Positions 6,817 to 14,024 of a stretch of 20,319 nucleotides of DNA are shown piece after piece. The position numbers were made by a program, and so were the translations under genes. The DNA is from Proteobacteria bacterium SG_bin9 (GTDB taxonomy: Bacteria > Pseudomonadota > Alphaproteobacteria > Rhizobiales > Xanthobacteraceae). The notes under the pieces are model-generated. The model worked only from the letters and a program-made list of their open reading frames with translations. It was not told the DNA's origin and made no database searches. Numbering within the stretch: the first letter of the stretch is position 1; every line of letters starts with the position of its first letter. Location: assembly GCA_002083525.1 (NCBI GenBank), contig LWDM01000016.1:468-20786 (forward strand), read 5' to 3'.

Positions 6817-8130
6817 ATGAATCGGGAATTCCTTTGCAGCCGCAGGCAGCTTCTGACCGGCGCGGCTGGGCTGACGGCGGGATTGGCCCTGCCTCGGCCC
6901 GCTGCGGCAGCGAGCGTGCCGCTCAACGTGCGCACCACCATCGCCACTGTGCCCTTGCGGGTACCAGCGACCCCCGTGTGGCATCTGGAGACACAGGCAG
7001 TCCCGCGCATCCTTCGTTACCGTCAGGGTGACGAACTGCAGGTCGCCTTCACCAACGACACCCCAGCGCCTGCGGTTCTCAACTGGTCCGGCATCGACGG
7101 GGTGGCAGCGGCCGAGCCGCTGACCGGACAAGCACCGCTGGCACCAAGCGGCCGTGCAAACTTCACGCTGCCGCTGCGCCACGCGGGCTCATTCCTGCTC
7201 GATGCGCGCCTGCTCGGCGACGGCCGCGAGCGTCCATCGACGGCCACCATGCTGATCGTCGACGAGCAGCAGAAGCCGGTTGCCGACAAAGACGCGTTTA
7301 TGCTGATCGAGGACTGGCGGCTCAATGCGGACAACACCGCGCTCGCACCTGGCATCGATCCCAAGGACACGACGCCGCTCTTCACGTTCAATGGCCTGCC
7401 CAAGCAGGACATCACGATGCGCCCGAACGAACGGGTGCGTTTGCGAATCTTCAACGGCTGTCATCGCAGCGTGTTCGGCCTGAAGATCGAGAATCATGAC
7501 GTGCGGGTCATGGCCGTCGACGGACAGCCCGCCGAGCCATATCCCGCACGCGACGGCCAACTCATCCTTGCCCCCGGCACACGGCTCGATGTGGTGATCG
7601 ATGCGACGATGCCTGCCGGCTCCTCTGCGCCGATTATGCTCTTTGGCGGTGGAGCGCCGTTTGAGATCGCGCGGCTGGTCACGAACGGCGAGCCGATCCG
7701 TCCCGCGCCGCTGCCACTCGCCGCGGCCTTTCCTTCAAATGGATTGCCGACCGAGTTGCGCTTTCAAAATGCCCTCCGCGCCGAGCTCGCTTTCGACGGC
7801 GCCGTGCAAGGGGACTGGGCGATTCCGGGCAACTTCGCGCTGACGTCCGCACCGGTCTTCAAGGCCAAACGCGGCCGCGTGGTGATGTTGCACGTCCTCA
7901 ATCGCGCGCCCTCGCCGATCGTGATGCGGCTGCACGGCCATCACGCGCGCGTCCTCGACCGCCTCGACGACGGCTGGAAACCGTACTGGATCGACACGCT
8001 GCTGCTCGACACCGGACAGACGCAGCGTATTGCGTTTCTCGCCGAACATGCCGGCAACTGGCTGATCGAAACTATGCAGATCGGCTGGGCTTCGCCGAAA
8101 CGCGTGCGGTGGTTCGCGGTCGAGCCGTAG
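6817..8130 (+). CDS. Tat-exported multicopper-oxidase-fold protein lacking copper ligands
   Basis: The 437-residue protein has a twin-arginine signal (SRRQLL, R9-R10, then a hydrophobic stretch ending in AAAAS near 33) and three cupredoxin-like domains of the multicopper oxidase type. Fold landmarks are AGSFLLDA (123-130), FTFNG (189-193) and LHGHH (372-376). The copper-binding motifs are degraded. The usual HWHG is NWSG at 89-92, and the HSH motif is missing after AGSF. In the HxxHxH set, I368 and R371 replace two His. The HCH holding the type 1 Cys is E418-T419-M420. It is therefore probably not an oxidase. The best known precedent is E. coli FtsP/SufI, a copper-less Tat-exported homologue that stabilises cell division, but membership in that subgroup is an inference. 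The ATG places the RR at an ideal distance; no strong SD precedes it. The exported SGNH hydrolase gene follows 72 bases downstream. Confidence 0.88.
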   Translation: MNREFLCSRRQLLTGAAGLTAGLALPRPAAAASVPLNVRTTIATVPLRVPATPVWHLETQAVPRILRYRQGDELQVAFTNDTPAPAVLNWSGIDGVAAAEPLTGQAPLAPSGRANFTLPLRHAGSFLLDARLLGDGRERPSTATMLIVDEQQKPVADKDAFMLIEDWRLNADNTALAPGIDPKDTTPLFTFNGLPKQDITMRPNERVRLRIFNGCHRSVFGLKIENHDVRVMAVDGQPAEPYPARDGQLILAPGTRLDVVIDATMPAGSSAPIMLFGGGAPFEIARLVTNGEPIRPAPLPLAAAFPSNGLPTELRFQNALRAELAFDGAVQGDWAIPGNFALTSAPVFKAKRGRVVMLHVLNRAPSPIVMRLHGHHARVLDRLDDGWKPYWIDTLLLDTGQTQRIAFLAEHAGNWLIETMQIGWASPKRVRWFAVEP

Positions 8131-8202
8131 CAACGATTGCCCACACCGGCCGCGGTGCTATGCTTCCCTGAAACACGAGCTGCAGCATTGCCGGAGTGCT
8201 CG

Positions 8203-8694
8203 ATGCTCAAACGCCTGTTGATCGTCGCCGCGCTGACACTCGCGGGCACGACCGGTGCCAACGCCCAGATCGTTGCGCTCGGCGCCAGTAACACCGCTGG
8301 CTATGGCGTCGGCGCATCGGCGGCCTTTCCAGCGCTGATCGAGCAAATGCTCAGCGCGCGCGGAAAGCCAATGTCGGTGAGCAACGCCGGCGTCAGCGGC
8401 GACACCACCGGCGGCATGCTTGCGCGCCTGTCGAGCGCGGCCCCGGCCGGCACGAAGATCGTCCTCTTGCAGATTGCCGGAAACGACGCTTTCCGCGGCA
8501 TGAGCGCCGCGACTGCTGCGGCCAACCGCGCCGAGATCCGCAAGCAACTGCACGCGCGCGGAATCCGCACCATCGAGGTAGACGGTCTGGTGCAGGCCAC
8601 GGTCCGCAGCGGGTTGCGGCAAGCGGACGGCATTCACATGACCGCGGAAGGCCACCGCCGGGTGGCGGCGCAAATCGCTGCGCAGATTCGCTGA
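8203..8694 (+). CDS. Exported SGNH/GDSL-family hydrolase (arylesterase or lysophospholipase type)
   Basis: The 163-residue protein has a signal peptide (MLKRLLIVAALTLAGTTGANA, cleavage expected after A21) and a compact SGNH hydrolase domain. Block I is GAS at 27-29 (S29 nucleophile), where the usual Asp of GDS is Ala. Block II NAGVSGD (61-67) supplies the glycine, block III GND (93-95) supplies the asparagine, and block V DGIH (142-145) supplies D142 and H145. It resembles TesA-type thioesterase/arylesterases that cleave ester bonds in lipids or small esters in the periplasm; the substrate is unknown. The ATG at 8203 has GGAG six bases upstream. A longer frame from 8137 would bury the signal peptide. 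It is probably co-transcribed with the cupredoxin gene before it. Confidence 0.88.
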   Translation: MLKRLLIVAALTLAGTTGANAQIVALGASNTAGYGVGASAAFPALIEQMLSARGKPMSVSNAGVSGDTTGGMLARLSSAAPAGTKIVLLQIAGNDAFRGMSAATAAANRAEIRKQLHARGIRTIEVDGLVQATVRSGLRQADGIHMTAEGHRRVAAQIAAQIR

Positions 8695-8706
8695 CCTGAA
8701 ATCGCG

Positions 8707-9006
8707 TCAACCCGGTTTCGATAACCCCTTCACCATCACCGACAAGGTTTCAGCGCCCGCGATCCGGTCGATCGAGATTTCCTGATAGGCGGGCGATGTC
8801 AGGAAACGCTCCGCCTCCGCTTCGTCGGGAAATTCCATCACCACGACCTTGTTGTGCGCGAAATTGCCGTCGAGCACGGTCGGCTGTTCGTCGGCGACCA
8901 AGAGCTTGCCGTTGAAATGCTTGAAGACGTCGGCAAAGCGCGACTGATAGCGGCGATACAGCTCTTCCTTGGTGAATTTCACATTCGCGATGACGTAGAC
9001 GGACAT
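8707..9006 (-). CDS. DUF1330 family protein
   Basis: The 99-residue protein has the DUF1330 pattern: an N-terminal VYVIANV strand, YRRYQSRF, a central VLDG followed by VVVMEFPDEAEAERFLTSPAYQE, and a hydrophobic final strand. The family adopts a ferredoxin-like alpha/beta fold and is thought to dimerise; its biochemical role is not established. It lies six bases after the stop of the Bug receptor gene and is almost certainly co-transcribed with it. It converges with the SGNH hydrolase gene with only 12 bases between the stops and no obvious terminator. It is cytosolic, with no signal peptide. Confidence 0.9.
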   Translation of the reverse strand: MSVYVIANVKFTKEELYRRYQSRFADVFKHFNGKLLVADEQPTVLDGNFAHNKVVVMEFPDEAEAERFLTSPAYQEISIDRIAGAETLSVMVKGLSKPG

Positions 9007-9012
9007 CGCACC

Positions 9013-9999
9013 TCACTCCACCTTGATATCGGCAGCCTTGATGATCGGCTCCCAGAGCGCCGCTTCCTTCTGCATCGCCTCACCGAGCGCCGACGGCGTC
9101 GATCCGACGGAGCGTGCACCGAGATCGCCCAGCCGCTGCATCACAGCCTGATCCTTCAGCGCCTCCGCCACGTCCTTCGAGGCTTTCGCGACCACGTCAG
9201 CCGGCGTTCCCTTCGGCGCGAGCAGCCCGAACCAGGTGTTGACCTCGTAGCCAGGCACCGTGTCGGCGAGCGGCGCCACATCCGGGAAGCTCGGCGCACG
9301 CTCGCGCGAGGTGATGCCAAGCGCCCGCACCGAACCGCCGCGCAACTGGGACGCAGACACCGTCAGCGTGTCGAACATCACGTCGATACGCCCGGCAATC
9401 AAGTCGGTCATGGCGGGCGCCGCGCCGCGATACGGCACATGCGTGATGTCGATGCCGGTGCGGGCCTTGAACAACTCACCCGCGAGATGGATCGAGGTGC
9501 CGGCGCCCGCCGAGCCGAAGCTCAACTTGCCCGGATTGGCCTTGGCCCGGGCGATGAAGTCGGCCGCGGTCTTGTCCGGCGAGGACGCCGGCACGACCAT
9601 GACGTTCGGCACCGCGATCATCATCGACACCGGGACGAGATCGGCTGTCGCATCGAACGGCATCGACTTGTAGAGGAAGCGGTTGACGGACACCGACTGC
9701 GACGTGATCAGGAACGTGTAGCCATCGGGCGCGGAGCGGACCACTTCGCTGCCTGCGATATTACCGCCGGCACCGGCGCGGTTTTCGACGACCACCGTTT
9801 GGCCCCAGATCTGATTGAGCCGATCGCCGACTAGCCGTGCGACGATATCCGCCGCGCCCCCGGCTGGAAATGCGACGACGAACTTCACCTGCCGCTGCGG
9901 GTAGGCCTGTGCGAACGAGATGGCGGGCGCAGCGAATGCACCGGCGGCCCCCACGAGCATGGCGCGGCGGGACAAGCCCGCGACTGGCTTCTTGATCAT
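9013..9999 (-). CDS. Bug/TctC-family periplasmic solute-binding protein
   Basis: The 328-residue protein is a tripartite-tricarboxylate-transporter receptor of the Bug family, a periplasmic binder usually for carboxylates or aromatic acids. A twin-arginine-like signal (SRRAML, R11-R12) precedes a hydrophobic segment ending near residue 32. The mature protein opens with the typical YPQRQVKFVVAFPAGGAAD, with the family loop GGAADIVAR, and a later VPYRGAAPAMTDLIAGRIDVMFD motif. A strong SD (GGGAGGA) lies five bases before the ATG. No tctA/tctB membrane genes are nearby, which is common: these receptors are often orphans in Hyphomicrobiales and Burkholderiales. The only partner is the DUF1330 gene downstream. 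The ligand cannot be predicted. Confidence 0.94.
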   Translation of the reverse strand: MIKKPVAGLSRRAMLVGAAGAFAAPAISFAQAYPQRQVKFVVAFPAGGAADIVARLVGDRLNQIWGQTVVVENRAGAGGNIAGSEVVRSAPDGYTFLITSQSVSVNRFLYKSMPFDATADLVPVSMMIAVPNVMVVPASSPDKTAADFIARAKANPGKLSFGSAGAGTSIHLAGELFKARTGIDITHVPYRGAAPAMTDLIAGRIDVMFDTLTVSASQLRGGSVRALGITSRERAPSFPDVAPLADTVPGYEVNTWFGLLAPKGTPADVVAKASKDVAEALKDQAVMQRLGDLGARSVGSTPSALGEAMQKEAALWEPIIKAADIKVE

Positions 10000-10118
10000 A
10001 ACATTCCTCCCGAGGTCGCCGGTTGCTCCGGCAACTATATTGATGGTCCGCGATGGCCGGCGCCGGTTGCGGCGCTGCGCTCAAGGCGGTTATTGCGGCA
10101 GACTGCGATGAAGGAGAC

Positions 10119-10138
10119 GACGGAGGCTGTGCTCCGTC
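10119..10138. other. Hairpin downstream of nnr
   Basis: A perfect seven-base stem, GACGGAG with CTCCGTC, closes a six-base loop about 40 bases after the nnr stop. No U-tract follows on either strand, so it is at best a weak terminator or transcript-end stabiliser. The rest of the 177-base gap between the Bug gene and nnr shows nothing clear apart from the Bug SD. Confidence 0.35.
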
Positions 10139-10176
10139 AAGCCGGTATCGCCGACGTTACTCCCCGTTTCGCCAAC

Positions 10177-11676
10177 TCAGATGTCGAACGCGGCATAAAG
10201 CCGCCGCAGCACCGCCGGTAGCGCCTCGGGTAAGTCTTCCGCAATCAATCCTGGTCCAAACTCGCTGGCGGTCTCGCCGTGCAGCCACGCACCGATACTC
10301 GCCGCTTCGAACGCCGCGACGCCCTGCGCCAGCAGCCCGGCAATGAAGCCTGCGAGCACGTCGCCAGCACCGGCGGTGGCAAGCCAGGGCGGCGCGTTCG
10401 CTGAAATGAGGGCACGGCCGTCGGGCGCGGCGATAACCGTGTCGGGGCCCTTGAACAGAACAATCGCTCCGGACTCTTGAGCCGCTAATCGAGCCAGCTC
10501 AAGCTTTGAACAACCTGAGCTTTTGCTTTTTATCTCTCGAAATAATCTTCGGAATTCGCCTTCATGTGGAGTGAGAATAACCTTTGACTTCGTGTGAAAC
10601 TTTAACTCTGAAAACAGCACGTTCGGCGCGTCGGAAAAGCTCGTCAGCGCATCGGCGTCGAGCACGACGCCCCGATCGGCGCGAATCGCGGCGAGCGCCT
10701 TGGCGCGCGTCGCCTCGCCGACCCCACTGCCCGGTCCGACGACACAGGCATTGATCCGCTGATCCTCCAGCATCGCCGTGAAATCATCCGCGCTATCGAC
10801 TGCGCGCACCATGATTGCGGTGAGCGCAGCGGCGTTGACCGCTAGCGCATCTTTCGGCGAGGCCACCGTCACCAGCCCCGCCCCTGCCCGCAGCGCGCCC
10901 CGGGCCGCGAGGCGCGCAGCTCCCGTCGACTCGATGCCGCCCGAGACAACCACCGCGTGGCCGCGCGAATACTTGTGCCCATCGATCGACAGCCGAGGAA
11001 ACGCAGCGCGCCATGTCGACGGAGCGTTCTCGAACGTCGACGGCTTGATCTCATCAAGCACGCGCGCATCGATGCCGATGTCAGCGACATGGATGCGCCC
11101 GCAATGTGTTCGTCCGGGCAGCAGCAGATGTGCGGGTTTCTTGCGGAAGAACGTCACCGTCTCAGTCGCGCGCACCGCGACGCCCATCACCGCGCTAGTG
11201 TTGCCGTTGATGCCGCTCGGCAGATCAACACAGAGGATCGGAACGCCACTCGCGTTCATCGCGTCGATGAGTGCGCGGGCTTCGCCATCGACGATACGGT
11301 TGAGACCCGCGCCGAACAGTGCATCGACAATCAGCGCGCAGCCGTCGAACATTCCCTCATGCGGCGCGATGACGGTCCCGCGCCAAGCCCGCGCAGCGAT
11401 CGCCGCGTCGCCCTTCAACACATCGAGATCGCAGGTCAGAATGACGGCCGCCTGGATGCCGTTTGCGGCCAGCTCGGAGGCGGCGACGAAGCCGTCCCCT
11501 CCGTTGTTGCCGGGACCGGCAACGATCGCGACCCGGCCTCGCCGATCGCCAACCATACGCCGAGCGGCATCCGCGACAGCGCGGCCGGCGCTCTCCATCA
11601 GAGAGAAACCGCTGATGCCCGCAGCGATGGCGGTCTGATCGGCACGCGCCATCTGCTCCGTGGTCAAAACCTCCAT
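10177..11676 (-). CDS. nnr: Bifunctional NAD(P)H-hydrate epimerase / ADP-dependent dehydratase
   Basis: This cytosolic enzyme repairs damaged NAD(P)H: the N-terminal YjeF domain epimerises NAD(P)HX, and the C-terminal ribokinase-like domain dehydrates S-NAD(P)HX. At 499 residues it is a normal fusion. N-terminal landmarks are GPGNNGGDG (54-62) and DLPSG (151-155). C-terminal landmarks are KYSRGH (235-240), GPGSG (314-318), TPHEGEF (369-375) and GAGDVLAG (436-443, catalytic D439). The ATG at 11676 has a weak SD. It is divergent from glnB, a neighbourhood common in this order. About residues 356-395 (10492-10611) are markedly AT-richer than the rest, with unusual codons, though motifs remain intact. 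Confidence 0.96.
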   Translation of the reverse strand: MEVLTTEQMARADQTAIAAGISGFSLMESAGRAVADAARRMVGDRRGRVAIVAGPGNNGGDGFVAASELAANGIQAAVILTCDLDVLKGDAAIAARAWRGTVIAPHEGMFDGCALIVDALFGAGLNRIVDGEARALIDAMNASGVPILCVDLPSGINGNTSAVMGVAVRATETVTFFRKKPAHLLLPGRTHCGRIHVADIGIDARVLDEIKPSTFENAPSTWRAAFPRLSIDGHKYSRGHAVVVSGGIESTGAARLAARGALRAGAGLVTVASPKDALAVNAAALTAIMVRAVDSADDFTAMLEDQRINACVVGPGSGVGEATRAKALAAIRADRGVVLDADALTSFSDAPNVLFSELKFHTKSKVILTPHEGEFRRLFREIKSKSSGCSKLELARLAAQESGAIVLFKGPDTVIAAPDGRALISANAPPWLATAGAGDVLAGFIAGLLAQGVAAFEAASIGAWLHGETASEFGPGLIAEDLPEALPAVLRRLYAAFDI

Positions 11677-11755
11677 GATGAGAAACCCTTCGGCACCGCG
11701 CCTTTTCCGCAGGCAATCAGGTCACCCGACACCGTTCGGAGGACAGAGCGAGTGT

Positions 11756-11783
11756 CTAATATTTAGGCAAAATGCCCATTCAA
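11756..11783 (-). promoter_or_regulatory. Candidate promoter of nnr
   Basis: On the minus strand TTGAAT (11783-11778) is followed after 16 bases by TATTAG (11761-11756). The hexamers match sigma-70 consensus at four positions each. The leader to the nnr ATG would be about 70 bases. Confidence 0.4.
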
Positions 11784-11798
11784 CGATCAGATGATCGT
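11783..11798. promoter_or_regulatory. Inverted repeat, possible operator
   Basis: ACGATC-AGAT-GATCGT is a perfect six-base inverted repeat with a four-base spacer. It touches the -35 of the candidate nnr promoter and lies about 80 bases upstream of the sigma-54 promoter. That position suits a regulator site, but it does not match the NtrC consensus (TGCACC ... GGTGCA). Confidence 0.35.
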
Positions 11799-11874
11799 CA
11801 GCCCAGCTCGGGACGTGATACCAAAGCAGGCATTAACAGGCTGATAATACTTTCCTTTCGGGCCGATTAACAAT

Positions 11875-11892
11875 TTGGCATGGACCCTGCTT
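11875..11892 (+). promoter_or_regulatory. Sigma-54 (-24/-12) promoter of glnB
   Basis: TTGGCATGGACCCTGCTT has the invariant GG (11877-11878) and GC (11889-11890) exactly ten bases apart, with TGGCA at -24 and TGCTT at -12. It differs from YTGGCACRNNNNTTGCW at two positions. Sigma-54 with NtrC control of glnB is established in rhizobia, including tandem promoters in Bradyrhizobium. The predicted leader is about 195 bases. Confidence 0.75.
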
Positions 11893-12098
11893 TTGTGGAA
11901 GTCTCTCTCGTCGCTCCACCCCTCCCACAACGAGCTTAGGGTGCAATGGAGCGTCATCCGGAACCGGCTCCGCCCGCGCTTTCGGATGCGCGCGTTGTTG
12001 CGGCGAGCTGAGATGAATGCATCGACGCGAGCGCATGCGACCAGACCGTTCCTTCGCGCTCGCGTGCGAATGACGAGGACAGTGCCGGGAGACTTCGA

Positions 12099-12437
12099 GT
12101 GAAGAAGATTGAAGCCATCATCAAGCCGTTCAAGCTCGACGAGGTGAAGGAAGCGCTCCAGGAAGTTGGACTGCAAGGTATCACGGTGACCGAAGCCAAG
12201 GGCTTCGGCCGGCAGAAGGGCCACGCCGAGCTCTATCGCGGCGCCGAGTACATTGTCGACTTCCTGCCGAAAGTGAAAATCGAGATTGTGATCGGCGACG
12301 AATTGGTCGAGAAAGCCATCGACGCCATCCGGCGCGCTGCGCAAACCGGCCGCATCGGCGACGGCAAGATTTTCGTTTCCAATATCGAGGAAGCCATTCG
12401 CATCCGCACGGGAGAATCCGGGATCGACGCCATCTGA
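12099..12437 (+). CDS. glnB: Nitrogen regulatory protein PII
   Basis: PII is the cytosolic trimeric sensor of 2-oxoglutarate, ATP/ADP and, through uridylylation by GlnD, glutamine. It controls GlnE-mediated adenylylation of glutamine synthetase and the NtrB/NtrC system. The 112-residue length is exact for the family. Y51 in YRGAEY is the uridylylation site on the T-loop, and the C-terminal signature with TGRIGDGKIFV is intact. The start is GTG, with GGGAG about seven bases upstream. Its position directly before glnA identifies it as glnB rather than glnK, which is normally next to amtB. A sigma-54 promoter lies upstream. Confidence 0.97.
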   Translation: MKKIEAIIKPFKLDEVKEALQEVGLQGITVTEAKGFGRQKGHAELYRGAEYIVDFLPKVKIEIVIGDELVEKAIDAIRRAAQTGRIGDGKIFVSNIEEAIRIRTGESGIDAI

Positions 12438-12486
12438 CGATTTCCTTCTGACCAATCCGCCTGACCGTTTCACTCCCTCACCAACC

Positions 12487-12502
12487 GGCGGCGTTAGCCG
12501 CC
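12487..12502 (+). other. Hairpin between glnB and glnA
   Basis: GGCGGC-GTTA-GCCGCC is a perfect six-base stem with a four-base loop, midway in the 113-base glnB-glnA gap. No U-tract follows, so it is not a standard terminator. It could stabilise or process the shared transcript, or mark a separate glnA promoter region (inference). Confidence 0.4.
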
Positions 12503-12550
12503 ACATCCGAACCAACGCAGTAAACGACGACCGTAGCTAAAGGGGTATCC

Positions 12551-13960
12551 ATGAAGACCGCAAAAGACGTCCTCAAGACGATCAAAGACAACGACGTCAA
12601 GTATGTCGACTTCCGCTTCACCGATCCGCGCGGCAAGTGGCAGCACGTCACGTTCGACGTGACGATGATCGAGGAAGAGACCTTCGCCGAAGGCATCATG
12701 TTCGACGGTTCGTCGATCGCCGGCTGGAAGGCGATTAACGAGTCCGACATGTGCCTGATGCCGGATCCGGTGACGGCGACGATCGATCCGTTCTTTGCGG
12801 AGACCACGCTGGTTCTGACCTGCGACGTGCTCGAGCCGACCACAGGCGAGCCGTACAATCGCGATCCGCGCGGCATGGCTAAGAAGGCCGAAGCCATGGT
12901 CAAGGCGATGGGCGTCGGCGACACCGTGTTCGTCGGTCCGGAAGCCGAGTTCTTCGTGTTCGACGACGTGCGCTTCGCCGCCAATCCCTACAACACCGGC
13001 TTCAAGCTCGACTCGTCGGAACTGCCGACCAACTCGGACACCGAGTATGAGGGCGGCAACCTCGGCCACCGCATCCGCACCAAGGGCGGCTACTTCCCCG
13101 TCCCGCCGCAGGATTCGATCCAGGACATGCGCTCGGAAATGCTCGGCGCCATGGCCAAGATGGGCGTCAAGGTCGAGAAGCATCACCACGAAGTCGCCTC
13201 TGCCCAGCACGAGCTCGGCATGAAGTTCGACACGCTGACGCTGATGGCCGACCAGATGCAGATCTACAAGTACTGCATCCACCAGGTCGCGCACATCTAC
13301 GGCAAGACCGCCACCTTCATGCCGAAGCCGATCTACGGCGACAACGGCTCGGGCATGCACGTGCACCAGTCGATCTGGAAGGACGGCAAGCCGGTGTTCG
13401 CCGGCAACAAGTACGCCGACCTGTCGGAAACCTGCCTCCACTACATCGGCGGCATCATCAAGCACGCCAAGGCCATCAACGCCTTCACCAACCCGTCGAC
13501 CAACTCCTACAAGCGCCTGGTCCCGGGCTATGAAGCGCCGGTGCTGCTCGCCTATTCGGCGCGCAACCGCTCGGCCTCGTGCCGCATCCCCTACACCACG
13601 TCTCCCAAGGCAAAACGCGTGGAAGTTCGCTTCCCCGATCCGATGGCCAATCCATATCTCGGCTTCGCCGCGATGCTGATGGCCGGCCTCGATGGCATCA
13701 AGAACAAGATCGATCCGGGTCCGGCAATGGACAAGGACCTGTACGATCTGCCGAAGGAAGAGCTGAAGCAGATCCCGACCGTCTGCGGTTCGCTGCGCGA
13801 AGCGCTCGAGAACCTCGACAAGGATCGCGGCTTCCTCAAGAACGGCGGCGTGTTCGATGACGACTTCATCGACAGCTACATCGAGCTGAAGATGACCGAA
13901 GTCGCGCGGTTCGAAATGACCCCGCACCCGGTCGAGTTCGAGATGTACTACTCGCAGTAA
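12551..13960 (+). CDS. glnA: Glutamine synthetase type I
   Basis: GlnA is the dodecameric GSI-beta enzyme that makes glutamine from glutamate, ammonia and ATP in the cytosol. The 469-residue length matches. The FDGSS loop is at 51-55, PEAEFF at 130-135 provides metal-binding glutamates, the GSGMHVHQS ATP/metal region is at 266-274, and NRSASCRIP at 339-347 is canonical. Y398 in KDLYDLP is the adenylylation site used by GlnE, so activity is expected to be tuned through PII (GlnB), encoded just upstream. AGGGG lies five bases before the ATG. A clear terminator follows. Confidence 0.99.
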   Translation: MKTAKDVLKTIKDNDVKYVDFRFTDPRGKWQHVTFDVTMIEEETFAEGIMFDGSSIAGWKAINESDMCLMPDPVTATIDPFFAETTLVLTCDVLEPTTGEPYNRDPRGMAKKAEAMVKAMGVGDTVFVGPEAEFFVFDDVRFAANPYNTGFKLDSSELPTNSDTEYEGGNLGHRIRTKGGYFPVPPQDSIQDMRSEMLGAMAKMGVKVEKHHHEVASAQHELGMKFDTLTLMADQMQIYKYCIHQVAHIYGKTATFMPKPIYGDNGSGMHVHQSIWKDGKPVFAGNKYADLSETCLHYIGGIIKHAKAINAFTNPSTNSYKRLVPGYEAPVLLAYSARNRSASCRIPYTTSPKAKRVEVRFPDPMANPYLGFAAMLMAGLDGIKNKIDPGPAMDKDLYDLPKEELKQIPTVCGSLREALENLDKDRGFLKNGGVFDDDFIDSYIELKMTEVARFEMTPHPVEFEMYYSQ

Positions 13961-13984
13961 GCTCTGCGTCAGACGAAAAATGCG

Positions 13985-14012
13985 AAGGCGCTCCTTGCGG
14001 GGCGCCTTTTGC
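13985..14012 (+). terminator. Intrinsic terminator of glnA
   Basis: The stem AAGGCGC (13985-13991) pairs with GCGCCTT (14002-14008) around a ten-base loop and runs into TTTTGCTTT. It begins 24 bases after the glnA stop codon. Confidence 0.88.
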
Positions 14013-14024
14013 TTTGAGCGGACG

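Larger units (their letters stand above)
11677..12098. other. Divergent nnr/glnB regulatory region, no gene
   Basis: This 422-base gap separates two divergent genes. It has a candidate nnr promoter (11756-11783), an inverted repeat (11783-11798), and a -24/-12 promoter toward glnB (11875-11892). The last ~200 bases would be a long GC-rich glnB leader. A GATAAT at 11842-11847 could be a -10 for a second, sigma-70-type glnB promoter, but no good -35 precedes it. No credible protein is encoded. Confidence 0.6.

Noticed and set aside
6430..7182. 250-codon minus-strand frame across tRNA-Leu and the start of the cupredoxin gene
   Set aside because: It translates a tRNA gene and is antisense to a well-supported coding region.
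10119..10138. Strong terminator of nnr
   Set aside because: The stem is perfect, but there is no U-tract on either strand, so it is listed only as a hairpin.
11787..12515. 242-codon minus-strand frame across the glnB promoter and glnB
   Set aside because: It is antisense to glnB and includes the sigma-54 promoter; composition is not protein-like.
12494..13927. 477-codon open frame opposite glnA
   Set aside because: glnA is unambiguous on the plus strand; the antisense product is His/Arg/Val-rich with no family resemblance, a common artefact opposite high-GC genes.
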